This document shows positions 43,726 through 52,929 of a DNA stretch of 64,000 nt, one piece after another (position 1 is the first letter of the stretch; each line of letters begins with the position of its first letter). The notes below the pieces were generated by a model. That model searched no databases. It saw only the letters and a list, made by a program, of their open reading frames with translations, and was not told where the DNA came from. The stretch lies in NCBI GenBank assembly GCA_001898995.1, contig MKVZ01000019.1, positions 1 through 64,000 on the forward strand. The letters are read 5' to 3'. Both the position numbers and the translations under genes were made by a program. The stretch is from Rhizobiales bacterium 63-22. GTDB lineage: Bacteria > Pseudomonadota > Alphaproteobacteria > Rhizobiales > Rhizobiaceae.

Positions 43726-45102
43726 TCAGGCATGGCGGTCGAGATAGCGGCCCCATGGGGCGGCGCGCGCCTCGTCGGTGATCCTGCCGTCGAGCATCAC
43801 GGTGCGGCCGCGCACCAGCGTGCGCACCGGCCAGCCTTTCAGCGCCATGCCCTGATAGGGCGAATAGTCGGAGAAGGATTCCGAAACGGCATGATCGACC
43901 GTGCGCTCCAGATCGGGATCGACCACCAGCAGGTCGGCATCCTTGCCGACCGCGATGCCGCCCTTGGACGGCATGTTGTAAATCTTCGCCGCATTGGCCG
44001 AAGTCAGCTCCACGATGCGGTCGAGCGGCAGGCCGCGGCGGTGATAGCCCTCATGCAGCAGCAGCGGCAGAAGTAGGCCGGAGCCGGGGAAACCGGCGCT
44101 CGCGCCCCAGATATCCTTGTCCTTGGTCTCGCGCTTGCGCGCCACATGGTCGGAGCCGATGGTGGTGACGGAGCCGTCGAACACGCCTTCCCACAGGGCC
44201 TCGATATCGGCCTTGCCGCGCACCGGCGGATTGACCTTGGCGAGAATGCCCGCCGGCCACTGATCATCGACCACGAGATAATGCGAGCAGGTTTCCACGT
44301 AGATCGGCGGTCCGGCGCGGCGCGACGGCTTCTGGCGCAGATAGCGCACGATTTCGAGCGATTCACCGCTGCTCATATGCACGATATTGACCGGCGTGCC
44401 GGTCTGTTCGGCGAAATAGCAGACGCGGAATACGTTTTCCGCTTCGAGGAAGCCGGGGCTCTGCTCGTTCCATGCCTTGAGGTCGTTGCGGCCGGCCGCC
44501 TTCAGCGCGGGACGCAGCGCCGGGATCACCTCGACATTCTCGCAATGTACACCCATCACCGCGCCGGGAATGGCGGCGGTCGCCTTCAGCGCCGTATAGA
44601 GCAGCGCGTCGTCGATCTCGGTGAAGCCCTTGGCTGCGCCGGCAGCACCCTTGTACATCAGATAAAGCTTGAAGGAGGTGACGCCGAAGCGGCGCGCGAC
44701 CTCGTCCAGCGTATCGACATGCAACTGGCTGGTGAGGCCGAAATGCAGGCCGAAATCGATGCAGCTCTGCCGTTCCGCCCGCTCCTTCACGATGGGAAAG
44801 GAATCCCGCAATTCCTTCGAGCGGTGGAAGGACAGGATCGAGGTGGTGCCGCCCAGCGCCGCCGCGCGCGATTCCGTCTCGAAATCGGTTTCGGGATTGC
44901 CGAAATCGAAATGCACATGCGGATCGACCACGCCCGGCATCAGCCACAGGCCGCCGCAATCCACCGTCTCGCGCCCGGTCAGTTCCTCGCCCTTTTCGGC
45001 GATGACGGCGATGCGGCCATCCTTGACACCGACCGAACCCGGTGTCAGCCCGCCGCCCGGAAGGGCCAGTTGCGCATTCTTGAGAACCAGATCGAGTGTC
45101 AT
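43726..45102 (-). CDS. Dihydropyrimidinase/allantoinase-like cyclic amidohydrolase
   Basis: 458 residues from ATG 45102. Two-metal centre: His62 and His64 in DPHVHFDFG, carbamylated Lys145 in VTSFKLYLMYKG, then GVHCEN, ETCSHYLV and IGSDHVAR. This is the hydantoinase/dihydropyrimidinase/allantoinase fold that opens cyclic amides. It should act just before the amidase encoded 27 bp downstream, giving a two-step ring-opening and deamidation. Confidence 0.9.
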   Translation of the reverse strand: MTLDLVLKNAQLALPGGGLTPGSVGVKDGRIAVIAEKGEELTGRETVDCGGLWLMPGVVDPHVHFDFGNPETDFETESRAAALGGTTSILSFHRSKELRDSFPIVKERAERQSCIDFGLHFGLTSQLHVDTLDEVARRFGVTSFKLYLMYKGAAGAAKGFTEIDDALLYTALKATAAIPGAVMGVHCENVEVIPALRPALKAAGRNDLKAWNEQSPGFLEAENVFRVCYFAEQTGTPVNIVHMSSGESLEIVRYLRQKPSRRAGPPIYVETCSHYLVVDDQWPAGILAKVNPPVRGKADIEALWEGVFDGSVTTIGSDHVARKRETKDKDIWGASAGFPGSGLLLPLLLHEGYHRRGLPLDRIVELTSANAAKIYNMPSKGGIAVGKDADLLVVDPDLERTVDHAVSESFSDYSPYQGMALKGWPVRTLVRGRTVMLDGRITDEARAAPWGRYLDRHA

Positions 45103-45106
45103 TGTC

Positions 45107-47782
45107 CTACCCGTTATTGCCACGCCCCGCGGGCGAAAAATCGTCAAGCACCTGCCGCAGAATGCCGCCCGCGGCGAGAAGCGCGCGCTCGGCCTCGGTG
45201 AGAAGCTGCGGCTCGGCCTCGAACACCACCGCGCCCTTTTTGCCTTCCGCCGTCACCCGCACGGGCGCGCCGCTATGCACCGCTTTCTCGATGCCCTCGA
45301 ATGAGAAGCGCTCGCTGCCGGTCAGGCCTAGTTGACGCCAGCCCTTGCCGGGCCGGAAGGCCAGCGGCAGCACGCCCATGCCGACCAGATTGGCGCGGTG
45401 GATGCGCTCGAAGCTTTCGGCGATGACGGCGCGCACGCCGAGAAGCGCGGTGCCCTTGGCCGCCCAGTCGCGGCTCGATCCGGTGCCGTATTCCTTGCCG
45501 CCGAGCACGATGGCCGCGACACCCTCTTCGCGGTAGCGCATGGCCGCGTCGAACACGGTCATCGCCTCGCCGTCCGGGAAATGCCGCGTGAAGCCACCCT
45601 CCACTTCCGGCATCAGTGCGTTCTTGATGCGGATATTGGCGAAGGTGGCGCGGGTCATGACCTCGAAATTGCCGCGCCGGCCGACATAGGTATTGAAATC
45701 CTTTTGCGCGATGCCCGCACCGGCAAGATATTGCCCGGCGGGTGTGTCGAGCGGAATCTCGCCGCTCGGCGAGATATGGTCGGTGGTGAGCGAATCCCCG
45801 AAGGCGGCCAGCACCCGCCCATGGCCGAGGCTGCGCGCCAGATCGGCGACCGGGTCCGCGCCGCCGGTGCGGGCGAAGAAGGGCGGCTCGACCAGATAAT
45901 GCGACTGCCGGTCCCACGGGTAGGTGACGCCTTCCGGCGCCTCCAGTTCCTCCCAGGCGCCCGCGCCCGCCGCCTTGCCGTCATAGACGGCGGCGAACAG
46001 TTCGGGATCGCGCGCGAAGGGCAGCAGCGCGTCGATCTCGGCCTGCGTCGGCCAGAGGTCGCGCAGATAGACCGGTGCGCCGTCCCTGTCATGGCCGAGC
46101 GGCTCACGGTCGAAATCGATATCGATGCGTCCGGCCAGCGCGTAGAGCACGACCAGCGGCGGCGCGCCGATATAATTGGCGCGGATCAGCTTGTGGATGC
46201 GGCCTTCGAAATTGCGGTTGCCCGAAAGGACGGCGGTAGCGACCAGTCCGCTCTGTTCGATCGCGGCGGCTGTTTCGGCCGGCAGCGGACCGGACTTGCC
46301 GCCGCAGGTGGTGCAGCCATAGCCGATCACGTTGAAGCCGAGCGTTTCGAGGAAGGGCAGCAGGCCGGCCTTTTCCAGATAGCGTGTGACGACGCGCGAG
46401 CCGGGGGCCATCGAAGTCTTGACCCATGACGGAACGGCCAGGCCCTTTTCCACCGCGCGGCGTGCGACCAGTCCGGCGGCGAGCATCACGGCGGGGTTGG
46501 AGGTGTTGGTGCAGGACGTGATCGCCGCAAGCGCGATGCCGCCATGGCCCGGAAAGACATCGGACGCCGCCGCCTTGCCCGCTCCGAAGCCGCCTTCGGA
46601 CAGGGGCTTTTCCAACCGCGCGCGGAAATCCGGCGCAACGGCGGTCAGCGGCAGCCGATCCTGCGGACGGCGCGGTCCGGCCATGGCAGGCGCCGCAGCG
46701 GAAAGATCGATTTCGATGACGCGGTCATAGGCCGGGCGCTCGTCGGCGTCGGCGCGCCACAGATGATTGGCCTTGCAATAGGTTTCGACCAGATCGACAT
46801 GGCTTTCGCTGCGGCCGGTCTGGCGCAGATAGGCGAGCGTCTGTTCATCGACCGGGAAAAAGCCGCAGGTCGCGCCATATTCCGGCGCCATATTGGCGAT
46901 GGTGGCGCGCTCGACCACGGTGAGATGCGGCACGGCGGGGCCGAAATATTCCACCATGCAGCCCGCGACACCCTCGGCGCGCAGGCGCTGGGTGATGAGG
47001 AGCGCCGCATCGGTGGTCATGGCCGGCGGCGCGATCCTCCCGGAAAGCCGCACACCGACGACCTGCGGGCGGGGGAAGATATAGGCCTGCCCCAGCATGG
47101 CCGCTTCCGCGTCGATGCCGCCCACCCCCCAGCCCAGCACGCCCAGACCGTTGACCATCGGCGTATGGGAATCGCCGCCGATCACGAAATCCGGAAAGGC
47201 CCAGCGCTTGCCGTCATGGTTCGCGCAGGCGACGACCGAAGCGATGCTTTCGATATTGACCTGATGGATGATGCCGGTGCCGGGCGGATAGACCCGCAGC
47301 CGCCGATAGGCTTTCTGCGCCCATTTGAGAAAGCGGTAGCGCTCGGCGTTGCGTTCCAGTTCACGGGCGAGATTGCGGCGCTCGGCATCCGCCGTGCCCC
47401 AAACATCCACCTGAAGCGAATGGTCGACAATCAGATCGACCGGCACCAGCGCATCCACCGCCGTCGCGTCGCCGCCCGCACGGGCGACCGCATCGCGGAG
47501 CGCTGCGAGGTCCTGCAAGGCAGGCAGGCCGCTCGAATCCGGCAAGATGACGCGGGCGACGTAAAGCGGAAGGTCGGCCGCACCCGTGCCGCTCAAGAGG
47601 GCGGCGATGTCACGCTCGCCGACCGGCCGGCCCCATAATGCGCTGCGGCACAGATTTTCCAGGAGAACGCGGGTCGCATAGGGCAGCCGGTCCACCACCG
47701 TTCCGTGCGCCGCAGCGGCGTCCGCCACATCGGCGAAGCACAGGCGCCCTCCAGACCAGTCGATTTCCCGTTCTATCGTCAT
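45107..47782 (-). CDS. Aconitase family hydratase (AcnA-like)
   Basis: 891 residues, close to AcnA. 4Fe-4S ligands Cys424 (ITSCTNTSNP), Cys490 and Cys493 (GYGCTTCGGKSG); GGDSHTPMVNGLGVLGWGVG and GGKEYGTGSSRDWAAKG are conserved. ATG 47782 (GGGA upstream) is preferred to an earlier in-frame start. As first gene of a catabolic operon and divergent from a C-C lyase gene, it is more likely a specialised hydratase (methylcitrate- or dimethylmaleate-like step) than the housekeeping enzyme. Confidence 0.9.
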   Translation of the reverse strand: MTIEREIDWSGGRLCFADVADAAAAHGTVVDRLPYATRVLLENLCRSALWGRPVGERDIAALLSGTGAADLPLYVARVILPDSSGLPALQDLAALRDAVARAGGDATAVDALVPVDLIVDHSLQVDVWGTADAERRNLARELERNAERYRFLKWAQKAYRRLRVYPPGTGIIHQVNIESIASVVACANHDGKRWAFPDFVIGGDSHTPMVNGLGVLGWGVGGIDAEAAMLGQAYIFPRPQVVGVRLSGRIAPPAMTTDAALLITQRLRAEGVAGCMVEYFGPAVPHLTVVERATIANMAPEYGATCGFFPVDEQTLAYLRQTGRSESHVDLVETYCKANHLWRADADERPAYDRVIEIDLSAAAPAMAGPRRPQDRLPLTAVAPDFRARLEKPLSEGGFGAGKAAASDVFPGHGGIALAAITSCTNTSNPAVMLAAGLVARRAVEKGLAVPSWVKTSMAPGSRVVTRYLEKAGLLPFLETLGFNVIGYGCTTCGGKSGPLPAETAAAIEQSGLVATAVLSGNRNFEGRIHKLIRANYIGAPPLVVLYALAGRIDIDFDREPLGHDRDGAPVYLRDLWPTQAEIDALLPFARDPELFAAVYDGKAAGAGAWEELEAPEGVTYPWDRQSHYLVEPPFFARTGGADPVADLARSLGHGRVLAAFGDSLTTDHISPSGEIPLDTPAGQYLAGAGIAQKDFNTYVGRRGNFEVMTRATFANIRIKNALMPEVEGGFTRHFPDGEAMTVFDAAMRYREEGVAAIVLGGKEYGTGSSRDWAAKGTALLGVRAVIAESFERIHRANLVGMGVLPLAFRPGKGWRQLGLTGSERFSFEGIEKAVHSGAPVRVTAEGKKGAVVFEAEPQLLTEAERALLAAGGILRQVLDDFSPAGRGNNG

Positions 47783-47841
47783 GCGGTTCCCTGCCCGGAC
47801 TTGCTGTCCGGCTCGGCGGGGATTTAGGGGCAGTGATTTCA

Positions 47842-47940
47842 AAATGTCAACACTTAATCGCAAAATATGCTATAAAAGCCGATATACATCAAAAAGTGTT
47901 GACATTTAGCGTTGGCAATGCTCAAAAAGTTGACACTTTT
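47842..47940. promoter_or_regulatory. Three operator-like TTGACA sites in the divergent aconitase/GntR region
   Basis: A 14-bp sequence at 47842-47855 (AAATGTCAACACTT) is the exact inverse complement of 47894-47907. A third related near-palindrome, AAAAGTTGACACTTTT, is at 47925-47940. Each contains TTGACA, usable as a -35; on the minus strand TTGACA (47850-47845) is followed 17 bp on by CTAAAT for the aconitase operon. The layout fits autoregulation and control by the adjacent GntR protein. Confidence 0.65.
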
Positions 47941-47990
47941 CAAAGACCAGCGACAATCGGGTTCAAAACCGATGTTGGAGGAATGCCGAC

Positions 47991-48686
47991 TTGACCGCCT
48001 TTAGCGACGAAATGCAGATTGCGCCCGGAGAGACGGGAACGCCGCGTGCCGACACGATCTATCACGCCGTTCTGGACGCCATCTATCAGGGACGGCTCGC
48101 GCCCGGCAGCGTAGTGAACGAGGCGGCGCTGGCGCAGGAATTCGGCGTCAGCCGGGGACCGGTGCGTGAGGCCGTGCGCCGTCTTCAGGGCATCCAGATG
48201 ATCACGCGCGAACCCTATCTCAAGGCGCGCGTGGTGACGCTCGACGCCAGCACCGCGCGCGAACTGTTCGAACTGCGCATGGCGCTCGAAGGCATGGCCT
48301 GCAATCTCGACGCGCGCCGGATGAGCGATGCCGAGATCGACGCGCTGATCGCGGAACTGGAGCGCAGCCGCCACACCTATTCCGCCTCCGCGCCGCGGGA
48401 AAAAGGCGTCTTCGATTTTCACGAGCGCATCGTGCGCGCCTGCGGCAATGCCCGCATCATCAATCTCCTGTGCGGCGACCTCTATCACCTGCTGCGCATC
48501 TACCGCCGCCATTCCGGCGCGATCATCGAGCGCAAGGAAGAGGCGTTCGACGAACACTGGCAGATCCTGCGCGCCATGAAAGCGCGCGATCCGCACCTGG
48601 CCGAATCCCTCATGCGCTCGCACATCCGCCGCGCGGCTCGAAATCTTTTCGACCATCTCGACGGCGAGAGCCTGCCCGACATCTGA
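47991..48686 (+). CDS. GntR family transcriptional regulator (FCD)
   Basis: 231 residues with a TTG start; TTGGAGGA lies 8 nt upstream, and the in-frame ATG at 48012 has no good SD. wHTH about 20-85 (NEAALAQEFGVSRGPVREAV) and FCD domain (FDFHERIVRACGNARI). It is divergent from the aconitase-led operon and 26 bp before the isocitrate-lyase-family gene; it probably controls both. Confidence 0.9.
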   Translation: MTAFSDEMQIAPGETGTPRADTIYHAVLDAIYQGRLAPGSVVNEAALAQEFGVSRGPVREAVRRLQGIQMITREPYLKARVVTLDASTARELFELRMALEGMACNLDARRMSDAEIDALIAELERSRHTYSASAPREKGVFDFHERIVRACGNARIINLLCGDLYHLLRIYRRHSGAIIERKEEAFDEHWQILRAMKARDPHLAESLMRSHIRRAARNLFDHLDGESLPDI

Positions 48687-48712
48687 AACTTTCTATCCGG
48701 AGAACCATCTGC

Positions 48713-49606
48713 ATGACCACAGGCGCCAAGAAATTCCGGGCTCTTCTGGAGTCGGGCGAATTCATCGTCTCGCCCGGCGTTTACGACGGCTACAGCATCC
48801 GCCTCGTCGAGGCGGCAGGCTTCAAGACCGCCTGCACCAGCGGCGCGGCCGTGTCCAACGCGCTGCTCGGCATCGCCGATATCGGCGTGATGGGCCTGAC
48901 CGAGAACGTCAACCATTGCCGCAACCTCGCCCGTTCCGTCTCTATCCCGCTGACCGCCGACGTCGACAACGGCTACGGCAACCCGGTCAATGTGTTCCAC
49001 ACGGTCAGGATGTTCGAGGAAGCCGGCGTCGCCGGCGTCAATATCGAGGACCAGGTCAGCCCCAAGCGCTGCGGCCACATGCCCGGCAAGGACGTGGTCA
49101 GCACCGCCGAAATGGTCAAGAAGATCGAGGCCGCCTGTCTCGCCCGCCGCGACGACGCCTTCGTCATCGTCGCCCGCACCGATGCGCTCGCCATCGAGGG
49201 CATCGAGGGCGCGGTCAAGCGCGCAAAGGCCTATGCGGAAGCGGGCGCGGACATGCTGTTCCCCGATGCGGTGCGCACCGAGGACGACATCAAGCGTATT
49301 GTCGATGCGGCCGGCATTCCCGTGACGATCAATATGGGCTTCGGCATCCGCCAGCGTCCCACCACGCCGCTCATTCCGCTGCCGCGCCTCAAGGAAATCG
49401 GCGTGCGCCGCATCAGCCTGCCGCGCATGCTGCCCGCCGCTGCCATCCACGCCATGCGGGAGGCGCTCAGCGTGATGCGTGAAGTGATGGAGACCGGCGT
49501 TCCGGTCAATCGCGAGGACCTGCTCGTCGGCATCGAGGACATCATGAAGCTGATGGACTACGACAACATGCGCGCGCTGGAAAAGCGCCTGACCACGTTC
49601 GGTTAA
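48713..49606 (+). CDS. Isocitrate lyase/PEP mutase superfamily C-C lyase
   Basis: 297 residues, the size of methylisocitrate, dimethylmalate and oxaloacetate-acting members. Mg-binding DVDNGYGNPVNV, IEDQVSPKRCGHMPGK (catalytic Cys), IVARTDALA and NMGFGIRQRPTTPLIP are conserved. Members split a 2-hydroxy (or 3-hydroxy) dicarboxylate or tricarboxylate to pyruvate/oxalate/glyoxylate plus an acid. Paired with the divergent aconitase-like hydratase, it would make a hydration-then-cleavage step like the methylcitrate or dimethylmalate routes. Confidence 0.88.
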   Translation: MTTGAKKFRALLESGEFIVSPGVYDGYSIRLVEAAGFKTACTSGAAVSNALLGIADIGVMGLTENVNHCRNLARSVSIPLTADVDNGYGNPVNVFHTVRMFEEAGVAGVNIEDQVSPKRCGHMPGKDVVSTAEMVKKIEAACLARRDDAFVIVARTDALAIEGIEGAVKRAKAYAEAGADMLFPDAVRTEDDIKRIVDAAGIPVTINMGFGIRQRPTTPLIPLPRLKEIGVRRISLPRMLPAAAIHAMREALSVMREVMETGVPVNREDLLVGIEDIMKLMDYDNMRALEKRLTTFG

Positions 49607-49622
49607 TACCGGCTATGCGGGT

Positions 49623-49652
49623 GTTTCGGGCCATTATCCGATGGCCCGAAAC
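49623..49652. terminator. Hairpin between convergent genes
   Basis: GTTTCGGGCCAT (49623-49634) pairs exactly with ATGGCCCGAAAC (49641-49652) across a 6-nt loop. It lies between the lyase gene (+) and the enolase gene (-). No U-run follows on either side, so termination strength is uncertain. Confidence 0.6.
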
Positions 49653-49705
49653 AACGTGTTGACGGCTTGAAGCGGCGGTATGCTGCCTTGCGAAGGGCAG
49701 GACGC

Positions 49706-51007
<1,302 letters not shown>

Positions 51008-51099
51008 TCAACGGCGCCGGCTCTTCGCCGGGCGAGTGATGAACGAATGACGGGGCGAAGAAAAGTTTCGTCCGGGCATAGCTCCACGATCGTGCCCAA

Positions 51100-51149
51100 C
51101 GGTAGGAGTCATCAGCCGGCCGGCTTGTGAAGGGGAACTCCATCCCCGC
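51100..51149 (-). promoter_or_regulatory. Fluoride riboswitch A (upstream of eno)
   Basis: On the minus strand the aptamer reads GGGGATGGAGTTCCCC (P1/P2 start), then a linker with ACAAGCC, a GCCGGCCGGC stem, and the invariant GCTGATGACTCCTAC. This matches the crcB-motif fluoride riboswitch. It lies about 115 nt before the enolase start. A weak GGGCA/TGCCC hairpin (51074-51097) with ACTTTTCTT after it is a possible termination platform. No SD-sequestering stem was found. Confidence 0.88.
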
Positions 51150-51153
51150 ATCG

Positions 51154-51219
51154 ATGATGCGCGGGCAGGCGGCGGAGGTCAATGCCCGCGTTGACCTTTT
51201 CGCCGCAGATTTCTATCTT
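51154..51219. promoter_or_regulatory. Symmetric divergent promoters of the fluoride island
   Basis: GGTCAA-N8-TTGACC (51177-51196) provides two back-to-back -35 boxes. Rightward: TTGACC, 17 bp, TATCTT (51214-51219). Leftward: TTGACC, 17 bp, CATCAT (51159-51154). Predicted start sites fall just before each aptamer, at about 51226 and 51147. Both transcripts would therefore begin with a fluoride sensor. Confidence 0.6.
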
Positions 51220-51239
51220 TCCATGAAGATCAGACATGA

Positions 51240-51292
51240 TCGCAGGGAATGGAGTCTCCCGCAGACCGCGCCACCGCTGATGACTCCTGCCA
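51240..51292 (+). promoter_or_regulatory. Fluoride riboswitch B (upstream of gpm)
   Basis: AGGGAATGGAGTCTCCC, then AGACCGCGCC, then the conserved GCTGATGACTCCTGCC: a crcB-motif fluoride aptamer with compensated changes in the first stem (GGGA/TCTCCC). It is about 20 nt before the phosphoglycerate mutase ATG, and the short spacing suggests control of ribosome access. No clear anti-SD stem was found. Confidence 0.88.
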
Positions 51293-51310
51293 ATGGATCG
51301 AAGGTAAGCC

Positions 51311-51940
51311 ATGGACGACCAAGGTATTCTCATACTGGCGCGGCACGGGCAGAGCGAAGGCAATGCCCTCAATGTTTTCACCGGCTTGCGCAACCTACCG
51401 CTGACCGATGCGGGCCGGCATGAGGCCCGCGCCATCGCGCGGGCGCTGAAGGCCGCGGGCTACAGGCCGGACAGGATTTTTTCCTCGGCGCTCGATCGTG
51501 CCATCGAGACCGCACAAATCATTGTGAACACGCTCGGCGGCGGCATTCCCTTCACGAGCGAGGCGGCGCTCAACGAACGCGATTACGGTGATCTGACCGG
51601 GTTGAACAAGGCCGAGGCCGCGGTGCGCTTCGGCGACCGGCAGGTGCATGAGTGGCGGCGCTCTTACGATACCTCGCCGCCCGGCGGTGAGAGCCTCAGG
51701 GATGCCCGCCTGCGCGTCGTGCCCTATTACGAGGCCGGCATCCGTCCCCATCTGCAAAAGGGCGAGACGGTCCTGATCATCGCCCATGGCAACAGCCTGC
51801 GCGCGCTGATGATGGAAGTAGAGAAGATGACCCCCGCGCAGATCGTCAACTGCGAGCTGAAAACCGGCGAGATCATCGTCTACCGCAGGGACGACAGGGG
51901 ACATGCCGCGCGCGTCGCGGATATCCCGGTGACAATCTGA
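51311..51940 (+). CDS. gpmA: 2,3-bisphosphoglycerate-dependent phosphoglycerate mutase
   Basis: 209 residues. The phospho-histidine motif LARHGQSEGNALNVFTGLRN, acid ALNERDYGDLTGLNK and second His in LIIAHGNSLRALMM are as in GpmA. It interconverts 3- and 2-phosphoglycerate, the step before enolase. Its own fluoride riboswitch lies directly upstream and it is divergent from the enolase gene, so both lower-glycolysis enzymes would rise with fluoride. Confidence 0.9.
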   Translation: MDDQGILILARHGQSEGNALNVFTGLRNLPLTDAGRHEARAIARALKAAGYRPDRIFSSALDRAIETAQIIVNTLGGGIPFTSEAALNERDYGDLTGLNKAEAAVRFGDRQVHEWRRSYDTSPPGGESLRDARLRVVPYYEAGIRPHLQKGETVLIIAHGNSLRALMMEVEKMTPAQIVNCELKTGEIIVYRRDDRGHAARVADIPVTI

Positions 51941-51956
51941 GCCGGGAGAAGCAGGC

Positions 51957-52604
51957 ATGACCAGAATCATTCTCACGCGCCACGGCCATGTGGAGGGGAT
52001 CGTTCCGCCGCGCTTTCGCGGCCGCAGGGACGTGCCCCTGACCGAGACCGGACGCAAGCAGGCCGCCATGCTGGCGGAACATATCGCGGCGCGCTACGCG
52101 CCGGCGGCGATCTATACCAGCCCGCTGTCGCGCTGCGTGGCCACGGGCGCCTTTATCGAGGCGGAGACGAAGGTTCCGGCCTCGGTTCTCGACGGGCTGA
52201 TCGATTTCGACTATGGCGACTGGACGGGAAAAACCCATGAGGAAGTGGCCGAAGCCGATCCCGCGGGCTACGCGCGCTGGTGGACCGAGCCGCAACTGGT
52301 CCAGCCGTTGAACGGCGATTCCCTGTCCGGCTTCGTCGCCCGCGTCACACAGGCGCTGCTGGAGGTGCTGGCGCGGCATGAGGGACAGTGCGTCGTGCTG
52401 GTCGGCCACGACAGCACTAACCGCGCCCTGCTGCTCACCCTCATGGACCTGCCTTTTTCCGCCTATTGGCGCTTCGAGCAATCGCCCTGCGGCATCTCCG
52501 AGATCGACGTGCCGGACAATAACGCGAACGGAGGATCGAACCGGCGGGCACGGGTGCTTTGCGTCAACGAGACGCTGCATCTGGAGCGGCGCGGCATCGT
52601 ATAG
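51957..52604 (+). CDS. Histidine phosphatase family protein
   Basis: 215 residues. RHG motif ILTRHGHVEGIVPPRFRG, YTSPLSRCVATG, acid FDYGDWTGKTHEEV and second His VLVGHDSTNRALLL. It is of the phosphatase branch (CobC/PhoE-like) rather than a mutase: the typical bisphosphoglycerate mutase loop is missing. It starts 16 bp after gpmA, so it is read from the same fluoride-controlled message. The substrate is unknown; a phospho-metabolite that accumulates under fluoride is a reasonable guess. Confidence 0.85.
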   Translation: MTRIILTRHGHVEGIVPPRFRGRRDVPLTETGRKQAAMLAEHIAARYAPAAIYTSPLSRCVATGAFIEAETKVPASVLDGLIDFDYGDWTGKTHEEVAEADPAGYARWWTEPQLVQPLNGDSLSGFVARVTQALLEVLARHEGQCVVLVGHDSTNRALLLTLMDLPFSAYWRFEQSPCGISEIDVPDNNANGGSNRRARVLCVNETLHLERRGIV

Positions 52605-52605
52605 A

Positions 52606-52754
52606 GCATTTTCAGCAAAAGTGCGTAGCGGTTTTGCGTTCGGAAATGCGACGAGTGAAAGCCGGCATTTTCAGCAAAAGTGCGCAGCGGTTTTGCGTTC
52701 GGAAATGCGTAAAAACACAAAGACAGAGCGGTTCCGTTTAAACAGGAACCGCTC
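52606..52754. repeat. Tandem 45-bp palindromic repeat and terminator hairpin
   Basis: Two copies, 52606-52650 and 52665-52709, of a 45-bp unit beginning GCATTTTCAGCAAAAGTGCG and ending TTCGGAAATGCG differ at one base. They are followed by GAGCGGTTCC (52726-52735) paired with GGAACCGCTC (52745-52754). The second unit also occurs at 36659-36695. The hairpin probably ends the gpmA message. Confidence 0.75.
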
Positions 52755-52783
52755 CGGCGCGGACAAGAAATTGACGGCGACCC

Positions 52784-52813
52784 TTGACTAAGGGGCCGCT
52801 CTCACCAGATGAT
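52784..52813 (+). promoter_or_regulatory. Possible promoter for the mutS-like operon
   Basis: TTGACT (52784-52789), 18 bp, GATGAT (52808-52813) precede the third fluoride aptamer by about 40 bp. The -10 is poor, so this is only a candidate. Confidence 0.3.
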
Positions 52814-52850
52814 GATAGGAGGGAACACCGTTTCCCGCCACATCCAGTCG

Positions 52851-52925
52851 TAGGGGATGGAGTTCCCCCTGAACCGCCGTAAGGCTGATGACTCCTGAAC
52901 GGTCTTTACGTTGTTCAGGAGGAAT
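52851..52925 (+). promoter_or_regulatory. Fluoride riboswitch C with SD-sequestering platform
   Basis: Aptamer TAGGGGATGGAGTTCCCC, TGAACCGCCGTAA, GGCTGATGACTCCTGAAC: an almost consensus crcB motif. Its last nine bases CTCCTGAAC (52892-52900) pair perfectly with GTTCAGGAG (52913-52921), which contains the SD AGGAGG of the gene starting at 52930. Fluoride binding would hold the CTCCT strand in the aptamer pseudoknot and free the SD: a translational ON switch. Confidence 0.93.
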
Positions 52926-52929
52926 ATGG

